Assembly (NCBI GenBank): GCA_964571965.1 | Contig: CAZNFQ010000111.1 | Span: 1 to 6,188 of the forward strand | DNA: 6,188 bases | From: Sabulitectum sp964571965 | Lineage (GTDB): Bacteria; Fermentibacterota; Fermentibacteria; Fermentibacterales; JCC-6 | Reading direction: 5' to 3' | In this document: in pieces, positions 1 to 5,209 of the stretch | Position numbering within the stretch: position 1 is the stretch's first letter | Layout of the letters: each line of letters begins with the position of its first letter | The notes under the pieces: generated by a model | What the model was told of the DNA's origin: nothing | Seen by the model: only the letters and a program-made list of their open reading frames with translations | The model's database searches: none | Made by a program: the position numbers and the translations under genes

Positions 1-46
1 CGCCTATAAGGAAGGAAGGTGTCAAAGAAGCCTTTTTTCCCCGCAC
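1..46 (-). CDS. possible N-terminus of a gene leaving the window at left (partial)
   Basis: A reading frame on the minus strand is open from a GTG at 46-44 to the window edge and would encode VRGKKASLTPSFLIG. The product cannot be recognised from 15 residues. Support comes mainly from context: a strong promoter-like sequence at 103-75 and a Shine-Dalgarno sequence AAAGGAG at 65-59 on the same strand. The exact start is unclear. The GTG lies 12 nt from the AAAGGAG. A TTG at 25-23 in the same frame has AAGG five bases upstream. The best spaced start is an ATG at 51-49, but its frame (MACGEKRLL) stops after nine codons. Either that ORF is a leader peptide, or the G4A6 run at 43-32 hides a frameshift or sequence error. 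Confidence 0.35.
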   Translation of the reverse strand, partial: MRGKKASLTPSFLIG

Positions 47-68
47 GCCATTACGTAGCTCCTTTGAC
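21..68 (-). promoter_or_regulatory. 5'-end mRNA hairpin that buries the ribosome binding site
   Basis: In the minus-strand transcript the segment 68-58 (GTCAAAGGAGC) can pair along its whole length with 31-21 (GCTTCTTTGAC): ten Watson-Crick pairs and one G-U. On the plus strand the wobble becomes an A-C mismatch, so the helix favours the minus-strand RNA. The AAAGGAG sits inside the stem, while the candidate ATG and GTG starts lie in the 26-nt loop. The predicted transcription start is at about 68, which would place the helix at the extreme 5' end of the mRNA. Reduced translation or a more stable mRNA are both possible effects. Confidence 0.45.
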
Positions 69-74
69 GAAACA

Positions 75-103
75 AGTATACATATACGTTTCATACATGT
101 CAA
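75..103 (-). promoter_or_regulatory. sigma70-type promoter reading left
   Basis: On the minus strand TTGACA (103-98) and TATACT (80-75) are separated by exactly 17 bp. The -35 is a perfect consensus and the -10 matches five of six positions. The expected transcription start falls near position 68, just before an AAAGGAG at 65-59. It lies downstream of the stop of the 165-1361 gene, so it would start a new transcript for the gene at the left edge. This is sequence matching only; the sigma factor of this organism is not known. Confidence 0.6.
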
Positions 104-164
104 GGCATATATATATAACAGCTGAAACAGTGTTTCTGATTTTTCCTATATTGTTGTCTCTATG

Positions 165-1361
165 TTAATTAGAGCTTTTTTCCCATGTAATGTCGATGTT
201 CGATGGGACAACAGGAAACTCTACATGGTTCCTTATTGTGGTGTAGTTAAGGGGATTGAGGTCACGTCTTCTGAATATGTCCTGGATTATCTCAGAGTAA
301 TTTGGTACCCCGTCAAGGGAATTCATCTCAATAGTAGGCCTGATATCAAATGTGGGGTTTATGGGAAGAATTGAAGTTGCCATATCTATGACGTTTTCGT
401 TATAGGAATCTGATTCCTCGAGAATGGAAGAAACTATTCTGGGCTGGAAACGTTCCCCGTTTACCTCGCTTGTGGGCATTATTATGTCAGTGGCCGCGTT
501 GTGACAAGGTGTTATCACCTTTGCTGAAGTGCTGCCGTCCTTAGCCAGGAAAAAATTATCCAGCTCCAGAACTTCAGCGAAAACAAGATCCATAAGTCCG
601 GCGTTTCCCGTCTGAAGAGGGAAAATTTCCTCCACACTGTCAACGAACCTGGAACGTGATTTCAACCCTGGAAGAGAGCAGCTGCAGAACTGTGAGTAAT
701 AGGGTAGATTGCCGTTATCCTGTTCGACGAGCGGTTTGCTCACAGGCGCAACGGCCTGGTCGGAAAACTCACTGAACAATCTTGGACGCATGTAGAACCA
801 CGGGATGTCGGGTCTGTTCCGCCGAAGACCGAAGGATCCCTTCAGAAGGGTCAGTTTCCAGGAATCCGGTCTTCCGTTGGGCTCGAAGAGGGTTATTGTA
901 AGTCTTGTTTTTGCTTCAAGTCCGTAGAGAAAACGATTTCCGGTGAATGCCAGTTTTCTGTGATCCAGGGATGCCTGCTCCATACCCTGATCGGAATAGG
1001 CAAGAAGCATCATCTCCATGCTTGGTCTGTCACCTGCATGAAGTTCCACCAGCTCTTCGAATTCATTGAAATACTTTTCCGCAACACCCAAAAGTTCATC
1101 TGAAACCCCCTTGCGTGAAGCGGATCTCAAAAAACCTTTGAAAGCGGCTTTTCTGGGTATATGCTTCACCGATAGAAAGCAGTCGTCCACCTCGTGAAGC
1201 TTATAGATGTTCCAGCCTATCATCCTGTCGATACCCAGAGTCTTATACACGTCCCTGGGCTGCTGAAGATCGCCGGGGAGGGCCAGCAAAATGTCAGTAA
1301 CTGCCTTTTTAAGACCCTTTAGGCAGCTGTGAGCCTGCTGGCCGAGTAGAGAAGATTTCAA
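165..1361 (-). CDS. conserved-looking hypothetical protein with an N-terminal HTH-like region
   Basis: This is a 398-residue soluble-looking protein with no signal peptide or membrane segment, and I cannot assign a function. The start is a TTG at 1361, six bases after AAGGGGG on the minus strand. Residues 15-60 resemble a small helical, possibly winged-HTH, segment (LQQPRDVYKTLGIDRMIGW). It is followed by a helical part to about 120 that includes HAGDRPSMEMM (108-118). The middle (130-195) looks like alternating strands. A C-x-C pair lies at 206-208, and a further Cys-His is at TPCHN near 286. From memory, the pattern 'ALP..., LGID...W.IYK, GV...FEELV..HAGDR' recurs in uncharacterised proteins of Planctomycetota and other environmental bacteria, which hints at a widespread family; this is unchecked. 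A DNA-binding role is only suggested. The gene stands alone on its strand, with its own possible promoter upstream. Confidence 0.85.
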   Translation of the reverse strand: MKSSLLGQQAHSCLKGLKKAVTDILLALPGDLQQPRDVYKTLGIDRMIGWNIYKLHEVDDCFLSVKHIPRKAAFKGFLRSASRKGVSDELLGVAEKYFNEFEELVELHAGDRPSMEMMLLAYSDQGMEQASLDHRKLAFTGNRFLYGLEAKTRLTITLFEPNGRPDSWKLTLLKGSFGLRRNRPDIPWFYMRPRLFSEFSDQAVAPVSKPLVEQDNGNLPYYSQFCSCSLPGLKSRSRFVDSVEEIFPLQTGNAGLMDLVFAEVLELDNFFLAKDGSTSAKVITPCHNAATDIIMPTSEVNGERFQPRIVSSILEESDSYNENVIDMATSILPINPTFDIRPTIEMNSLDGVPNYSEIIQDIFRRRDLNPLNYTTIRNHVEFPVVPSNIDITWEKSSN

Positions 1362-1395
1362 TCAGACCCCCTTCTGAAGTCCAGATAAGATAATA

Positions 1396-1423
1396 TATAT
1401 ATACCTCGCCGGGTACCTCTCAA
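1396..1423 (-). promoter_or_regulatory. weak candidate promoter for the 398-aa gene
   Basis: On the minus strand TTGAGA (1423-1418) is followed after 16 bp by TATATA (1401-1396), inside an alternating AT run that allows other registers. The TTG start at 1361 is about 35 bases beyond. The rest of the 168-base spacer (1362-1529) holds only a GC-rich inverted repeat at 1487-1507. I see no gene in it. Confidence 0.3.
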
Positions 1424-1486
1424 TAAGCAATGTATTTCCTTGTATGTCCGGATTCACGCATCTCTGGATATTAACTTCAGCATCAC

Positions 1487-1507
1487 GGCGGGTGCTGCCT
1501 CACCGCC
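1487..1507. repeat. GC-rich inverted repeat downstream of the 90-aa gene
   Basis: GGCGG (1487-1491) and TG (1493-1494) can pair with CA (1501-1502) and CCGCC (1503-1507), leaving a bulged G and the loop CTGCCT. A competing hairpin pairs GCATCAC (1480-1486) with GTGCTGC (1492-1498), with one mismatch. It lies just after the stop of the minus-strand 90-aa gene, where a terminator would be expected. Neither side has a T run, so it is not a standard intrinsic terminator. Confidence 0.3.
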
Positions 1508-1529
1508 ACCTGTCTCTTCTTCGAGGTAG

Positions 1530-1802
1530 CTACCCGTTAAGGATGAGAGATCCTGCAACTATGAGAACCAGAGCGGTAAGCATGGCTGCTTTGTACAATC
1601 CGAGAAATGGTCCGGACCTTCCAGTTTCAAGTATGGTCAATTCGCGGTATCTTCTCATGTAATGAAACCATTTCAGTCTGAAAAGAAAAAAGCTCACCGG
1701 TTCTCCACGGGATTTCAGATAGGAGACTATGCGTGCCATGAAACAAATTCCCGCAAGAGCACAAAGCAAGCCGAACGCCATCAGTGATGTCCCTGTTGCC
1801 AA
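1530..1802 (-). CDS. small two-helix membrane protein
   Basis: The 90-residue product has two hydrophobic segments, at about residues 7-27 (LMAFGLLCALAGICFMARIV) and 68-88 (LGLYKAAMLTALVLIVAGSL). A strongly basic loop (FRLKWFHYMRRYRELT, 41-56) joins them, which predicts both ends outside and the loop in the cytoplasm. The best start is a TTG at 1802, preceded at seven bases by AAAGGA. A later ATG (codon 8, 1781) is possible but would clip the first helix. The layout of two helices around a basic, aromatic loop recalls UspB-type small membrane proteins, but the similarity is too loose to name it. It is divergent from the secreted propeller gene, with 113 bases between them. Confidence 0.75.
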   Translation of the reverse strand: MATGTSLMAFGLLCALAGICFMARIVSYLKSRGEPVSFFLFRLKWFHYMRRYRELTILETGRSGPFLGLYKAAMLTALVLIVAGSLILNG

Positions 1803-1875
1803 TTCAAATTCCTTTCGTGCGGCCTGAAGAGAAAATATAAAAAAGAATCCACTAAGTCACAGGGATTGACTCTGC

Positions 1876-1904
1876 TGTATAAAATTAACCTATTAAGCAT
1901 TCAA
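1876..1904 (-). promoter_or_regulatory. candidate promoter for the 90-aa membrane protein
   Basis: On the minus strand TTGAAT (1904-1899) and TATACA (1881-1876) are 17 bp apart, each matching four of six consensus positions. It lies in the 113-base spacer between divergent genes. The -35 overlaps the ribosome binding site of the plus-strand gene at 1916. No convincing plus-strand promoter was found: TTGACT at 1866-1871 and TATTAA at 1891-1896 are 19 bp apart. Confidence 0.35.
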
Positions 1905-1915
1905 GGGAGGGTTAA

Positions 1916-3070
1916 TTGAGGTCATTGCCTATTTGCGCGTCTGTGCTTTCCGCACTCCTTTTTCAATTGTACGGGGCGGAACCCGAGGAAATGTGGATTT
2001 CCTGTTTCCCCTCCGCAGGGGAATCAGTAATCTGGGATTCAGCTGAAACTCCCGGTGGCAATGTGTTTTCCGTTGGAGAGGCCTGGACGGGCACCGATTG
2101 CGGAACGGCGTTGAATATCGCTGTATTGAAGCCGGACGGATCGATTCTGGTCGAGCGGACATCTTTATCTATGATGAACTCTGCGGGCTTCAGTACCGTT
2201 TTCCATGATAACAGCTTTTTTATCTGCGGTGTGGTGTGTGACTCTTCTTCCTCGGATGGCTTCATTATGAGAACCGACACTCTGGGAAACCGTATCTGGC
2301 TTACCACCGAGGGCTACGACGGCGATGATGCTTTTACTGACATGTGTGTTACCCCTGATGGGAAGATCGTGGCAGTGGGTTATTCATACAACTGTGAAAC
2401 AAGGGACCGTGAGGTCTTCGCCGCCTGTTTTTCTGATTCCGGAAGCGTTTTGTGGCGGAAGAGATACATGGAGACGGGATACCAGACTGCAGCCGCTCTG
2501 GCTAGGGAAAACGGCGACGGAGAGGGGTTCCTTATCACAGGAACCGACGGAACGGATGTGTTTCTCATGAAGATAGCAGACAATGGGGACTGGGAGTGGA
2601 AAACGAAGTACTTCCAGGATGGAATGCAAACAGCATACGATATCCTTCCCGTTTCCGGAGGCGGCTATCTGGTTACAGGCTCCACAAGGAGTGAAGCCCA
2701 GTTTTCAGATGCCCTCATCGTTTTTTTCGATGAGGAGGGAAAGGTTTCATCGTTTGTCTCCTGGGGAGAAGCCGGTCCTGATATTGCCCACTCTGCAATC
2801 AGTATGCCTCCCGCCGGTTTCGTCATTCTAGTAAACTCCAACAAAGCAGATGGGAACGGCTACAGACCTGTACTCACAAGGTTTGATCCCTGGTTCTCGA
2901 AACTGTGGCAGGTCGAACTTGTGGATAACGACGCCATCTGCTATTCCGTTACTGCCACGTCCGACGGCGGTTTTCTGGTTTCGGGGAAACAGGCATCCGC
3001 AGACAGCTCTTCAATGCACGTTTCCTGCGTAATAAGGCTTTCTCCCGAAGATCTCCTCAACTGGGACTGA
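1916..3070 (+). CDS. secreted protein with repeats fitting a seven-bladed beta-propeller
   Basis: The start is a TTG at 1916, five bases after GGGAGG. Residues 1-21 are a signal peptide (hydrophobic core ICASVLSALLFQLYG, likely cleavage near A21). The rest is built of repeats of roughly 45 residues. Each has a 'D-x-hydrophobic strand-D-x-x-G-x-x-x-W' part followed by 'A-x-x-x-x-x-x-GG-[FY]-L-V-[ST]-G'. They begin near 66, 114, 167, 214, 265 and 317. A half-repeat at 27-57 lacks its first strand, and a lone strand at 368-375 could complete it. That is the ring closure typical of beta-propellers and gives seven blades. Propellers of this kind usually act as extracellular binding scaffolds; no catalytic residues are evident. 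The last 14 bases overlap the end of the convergent elbB-like gene. The partner or ligand is unknown. Confidence 0.85.
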   Translation: MRSLPICASVLSALLFQLYGAEPEEMWISCFPSAGESVIWDSAETPGGNVFSVGEAWTGTDCGTALNIAVLKPDGSILVERTSLSMMNSAGFSTVFHDNSFFICGVVCDSSSSDGFIMRTDTLGNRIWLTTEGYDGDDAFTDMCVTPDGKIVAVGYSYNCETRDREVFAACFSDSGSVLWRKRYMETGYQTAAALARENGDGEGFLITGTDGTDVFLMKIADNGDWEWKTKYFQDGMQTAYDILPVSGGGYLVTGSTRSEAQFSDALIVFFDEEGKVSSFVSWGEAGPDIAHSAISMPPAGFVILVNSNKADGNGYRPVLTRFDPWFSKLWQVELVDNDAICYSVTATSDGGFLVSGKQASADSSSMHVSCVIRLSPEDLLNWD

Positions 3071-3710
3071 CCAGGGAATCAAGCTTCTTCACCATTTCAA
3101 CCGCGCCTCTGAAAACCTCTTCAGGTCCCTTTGCCGTCATGTAGGCAGGGGTAGAGACAACCTTCATCCCTTTGTCGGCATGGGCTTCGGATGCGGAACA
3201 TTCAACATGGCTGCAACCCATCTCCCGCAGCATATCCGCTGTTTTTTTATCGGTGCCGACGGTTACGGAGACACCGGGAATGCAGCGAGCAACCAGAACC
3301 GGGGCGATGCACATGGCCGCAATGCATTTCCCATTCCTGTTGGCCCTTTGCAGGAATTCAAGCACAACTGGAAGCGCGGTGCAATTTGAACCCTTTTGCG
3401 CAAAGTCGCATAGTGTGGTTACCGCGCCAAGTCCACCCGGTATTACAACGGCGTCAACGGCATCCGCAAGTTCGGGTTTCAACGGTACTATCTTCCCCCG
3501 TGCAATTCTACCCGCCTCCTGCAGGACGTTTCTCGCATTGACTGGCCTTCCGGTTGTGTAGTCAACTGTTTTACCCTGGGTAATGTCAGGTGCAGTATAG
3601 ATAAGTTCCCACCCGGCCCGGTCCAGGGCAATAATGGCAGCAACACTTTCGTGAATCTCCGAACCGTCCATGTTGCCGCAGCCTGAAAGGAGAACAGCCG
3701 CTTTTTTCAC
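3057..3710 (-). CDS. elbB: ElbB-type DJ-1/PfpI family protein (glyoxalase III-like)
   Basis: The 217-residue product follows the ElbB (YhbL, SCRP-27A) pattern throughout. It has an N-terminal LSGCGNMDGSEIHE (residues 8-21), the APD segment, RNVLQEAGRIARG, VIPGGLGA (89-96), the nucleophile elbow MCIAP with Cys134, VGTDKKTAD and STPAYM near the end. ElbB of Escherichia coli, as I recall it, is also 217 residues and has been tied to early isoprenoid synthesis and weak glyoxalase activity; its true role is unsettled. A cytoplasmic location is expected. The chosen start is GTG at 3710, five bases after GGAGG. An upstream in-frame ATG at 3743 would add 11 residues absent from the family and lacks as good a site. 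The gene is divergent from the lipoprotein gene and overlaps the propeller gene tail-to-tail by 14 bp. Confidence 0.93.
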   Translation of the reverse strand: MKKAAVLLSGCGNMDGSEIHESVAAIIALDRAGWELIYTAPDITQGKTVDYTTGRPVNARNVLQEAGRIARGKIVPLKPELADAVDAVVIPGGLGAVTTLCDFAQKGSNCTALPVVLEFLQRANRNGKCIAAMCIAPVLVARCIPGVSVTVGTDKKTADMLREMGCSHVECSASEAHADKGMKVVSTPAYMTAKGPEEVFRGAVEMVKKLDSLVSPS

Positions 3711-3753
3711 AGTTACCTCCCTGGAGTAAGGAACACTTTCCATGAGTTATTCA

Positions 3754-3767
3754 ATATGTTAACATAT
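3754..3767. promoter_or_regulatory. 14-bp perfect palindrome between divergent genes, possible operator
   Basis: ATATGTTAACATAT is a perfect 14-bp palindrome centred on GTTAAC. It sits in the middle of the 84-base spacer between the elbB-like gene and the lipoprotein gene, where a regulator could act on both promoters. Weak minus-strand boxes (TTAACA, then TATTGA after 17 bp) straddle it. The size and symmetry suit a dimeric HTH repressor. No regulator gene adjoins it, so the assignment is inferred. Confidence 0.4.
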
Positions 3768-3794
3768 GAAGACTGTTAAAAAGGAGGGGGTATA

Positions 3795-4454
3795 TTGAAA
3801 AAGACAGGAAAGCTCTTCATTCTGTCTGCGGCTCTCATCACCGCCGGCTGTTATTACGGATCCATGACCGGTGCAAGAACACTGGGACAGAACCACATGA
3901 CCATAACCGGTTCTGTTGCGCTGCCGGCCTATCTTTCGGCGGATGATCGCCGGGAAGCAGGGGAAAGCAGTATTGACGACGTGCCTGTCTCTCCCTCTGT
4001 CACATTCCTTTCAGGCGCCACGGAAAGCATAGACATCGGGGCTTTTGCCAGGGCATACGGCCTGGGCCCCATGGTGAGGGTAGGCCTTCTAGACCCTTCA
4101 GCACCATACGCACTGTCTGTGAATGCCGGTGCAGGCTACATCATTCCGGCGAAACTTCTTGGTACCCGCTTCGGTGTATCTGCCGGCTATCTTCTTGGAA
4201 ATGCTCTGGAAGTATACGGAGGCTGGGACGGCGGTTACGGACCTGACGTGGTGAATATTCCGGAAGATGAAGACGGACACAGCGACTGGGATGAAGTTGA
4301 GAACACTTTCCACCAGTCTGTTGTTGCGGGAATACTCTACTCTCTGCCTTCTTCCGGGGAAACCTGGATTCCCGAGGCGGTGGGTTTCGAGTTCGCCGTT
4401 CCTCTGGATTTGTCAAGAAACCTGGTAATGTTCGGACTTGCGGTATCATACTAG
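3795..4454 (+). CDS. putative lipoprotein with beta-strand-rich, barrel-like body
   Basis: The start is a TTG at 3795, seven bases after AAGGAGG. Residues 1-18 are a lysine-led signal peptide ending in ITAG before Cys19, which fits a lipobox (threonine at -3 is less common than leucine). The mature part has alternating short strands with many glycines and aromatics (SIDIGAFARAYGLGPMVRVGLL, here residues 78-99 in two overlapping strands). Near 145-165 is an acidic loop (NIPEDEDGHSDWDEVE). The protein ends in LVMFGLAVSY. Strand pairs and a terminal aromatic residue are typical of outer-membrane barrels, so this may be a small lipid-anchored barrel or a periplasm-facing sheet. I do not recognise a named family. 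A hairpin follows the stop codon directly. Confidence 0.8.
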   Translation: MKKTGKLFILSAALITAGCYYGSMTGARTLGQNHMTITGSVALPAYLSADDRREAGESSIDDVPVSPSVTFLSGATESIDIGAFARAYGLGPMVRVGLLDPSAPYALSVNAGAGYIIPAKLLGTRFGVSAGYLLGNALEVYGGWDGGYGPDVVNIPEDEDGHSDWDEVENTFHQSVVAGILYSLPSSGETWIPEAVGFEFAVPLDLSRNLVMFGLAVSY

Positions 4455-4479
4455 CCCGGGCACCGGCGGTACCCGGGCT
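4453..4479. terminator. GC-rich hairpin between convergent genes (terminator-like, no T run)
   Basis: AGCCCGGGCACC (4453-4464) pairs with GGTACCCGGGCT (4468-4479) with one C-A mismatch and a three-base loop, starting inside the stop codon of the lipoprotein gene. It is the only structure in the 37-base spacer between two convergent genes, so it probably ends one or both transcripts. No T run follows on either strand, so this would be an atypical or factor-assisted terminator. Confidence 0.5.
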
Positions 4480-4491
4480 GAAAGATCTGGA

Positions 4492-5100
4492 CTAGAATGA
4501 ACTCTTGATGGAACCCCATGTGTTTCGCACAAGGGCCACCTCGCCACCTGGCAGAATAAATGTTGCGTTATCAGGAGCTGTGATCGAGAGATCGTCGAAC
4601 CATACGGTGTCATCTACTTCACCTGAATATATGCGGCCTTCGATTATGAGACCCGTGTGACCGTCGGCTACGGTCCATGTGTACTCAAGCTGGCTCCAGC
4701 CGGTTCCCGCACTGTATTCGCTGTTGCCGCCGGCACTGCCTGAGTAAACTTCAACGCTGTCCGGATCAGCTGAATCGTTCCAGTGGCCCCAGATACGTCC
4801 TGAAGGATTATCACCGGGTGTTATGTCGTAAACCCAGAATGAGGCTGTAACCATGTCTCCGTCTGTGAGATTGCGGATCCAGGCCACGCATGCCTGGGGA
4901 GTACCACCGAGAGGGTTCTCCACGAACTTCAGCGACTGTGTTCCGCTGTAGACAAGGCTGTCTGTGGTTTCTATGGATGCAGTAGCGTTACCGTAGACAT
5001 AAAGCACGGTATCCGAGGTGGCGTCCCAGTCGAACGTAACTGTCTGATCGGCGGTTGCGGTAAGAGGGAGTACAAAAACAAGAAAAAGAAGGAATTTCAT
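4492..5100 (-). CDS. secreted protein with a jelly-roll (carbohydrate-binding-like) domain
   Basis: The 202-residue product starts at an ATG six bases after AAGGAG. Residues 1-17 are a signal peptide (KFLLFLVFVLPLTATA, cleavage before DQT). One beta-rich domain fills 19-175. It has the features of CBM4/9-like jelly rolls: the early VYSGTQSLKFVE (50-61), where such folds carry S-G-x-x-S-L, a run of aromatic strands, and the closing VWFDDLSI (166-173). The usual ligands of such domains are glycans or cell-surface polymers, but the binding residues cannot be read from sequence. After the domain comes a short linker and the tail NTWGSIKSSF (193-202). There is no catalytic domain, so it is probably a stand-alone surface or binding protein. 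Confidence 0.8.
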   Translation of the reverse strand: MKFLLFLVFVLPLTATADQTVTFDWDATSDTVLYVYGNATASIETTDSLVYSGTQSLKFVENPLGGTPQACVAWIRNLTDGDMVTASFWVYDITPGDNPSGRIWGHWNDSADPDSVEVYSGSAGGNSEYSAGTGWSQLEYTWTVADGHTGLIIEGRIYSGEVDDTVWFDDLSITAPDNATFILPGGEVALVRNTWGSIKSSF

Positions 5101-5139
5101 CGCTATCTCCTTAATGTGTATATTGTGACAGAGTTAATA

Positions 5140-5154
5140 CTTCGAATCTCGAAG
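5140..5154. promoter_or_regulatory. inverted repeat in a divergent spacer, possible operator
   Basis: CTTCGA (5140-5145) and TCGAAG (5149-5154) form a perfect inverted repeat with a 3-base centre, in the 109-base spacer between the jelly-roll gene and the PHP gene. On the minus strand one reading puts the -35 of the jelly-roll gene (TTCGAA, 18 bp before TATACA at 5127-5122 or so) over it. That -35 is a poor match. The rest of the spacer holds only the two ribosome binding sites and a weak CCTAAC/GTTAGG pair (5155-5160, 5191-5196). Confidence 0.3.
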
Positions 5155-5209
5155 CCTAACTAAGAAATATACTTGAAATGTTAACTGTGTGTTAGGAAGG
5201 CTTAATTGC

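Noticed and set aside
122..138. CTGAAAC-AGT-GTTTCTG hairpin as a terminator of the 398-aa gene
   Set aside because: The stem has five pairs, a mismatch and one end pair, and the short T run lies on the plus-strand side, which is the wrong direction for that gene.
162..374. 70-codon open frame on the plus strand
   Set aside because: It lies antisense over the end of the 398-aa gene, has no ribosome binding site and shows no family-like sequence.
1444..1662. 72-codon open frame on the plus strand
   Set aside because: It runs antisense through the 90-aa membrane protein gene, has a serine/arginine-rich shadow composition and no ribosome binding site.
1530..1802. Naming the 90-aa protein UspB
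   Set aside because: Only the two-helix layout and the basic aromatic loop are shared; length and residues do not support the name.
3172..3561. 129-codon open frame on the plus strand
   Set aside because: It is antisense to the elbB-like gene, which has clear family motifs; its composition is that of an opposite-strand shadow.
3711..3743. Longer start for the elbB-like gene at the ATG at 3743
   Set aside because: The GTG at 3710 has GGAGG at five bases and gives the family length of 217 residues; the extra 11 residues have no counterpart in ElbB as I recall it.
5189..5209. Longer start for the PHP gene at the GTG at 5189
   Set aside because: It has no ribosome binding site of its own; the GGAAGG that serves the ATG at 5210 lies inside the extension.
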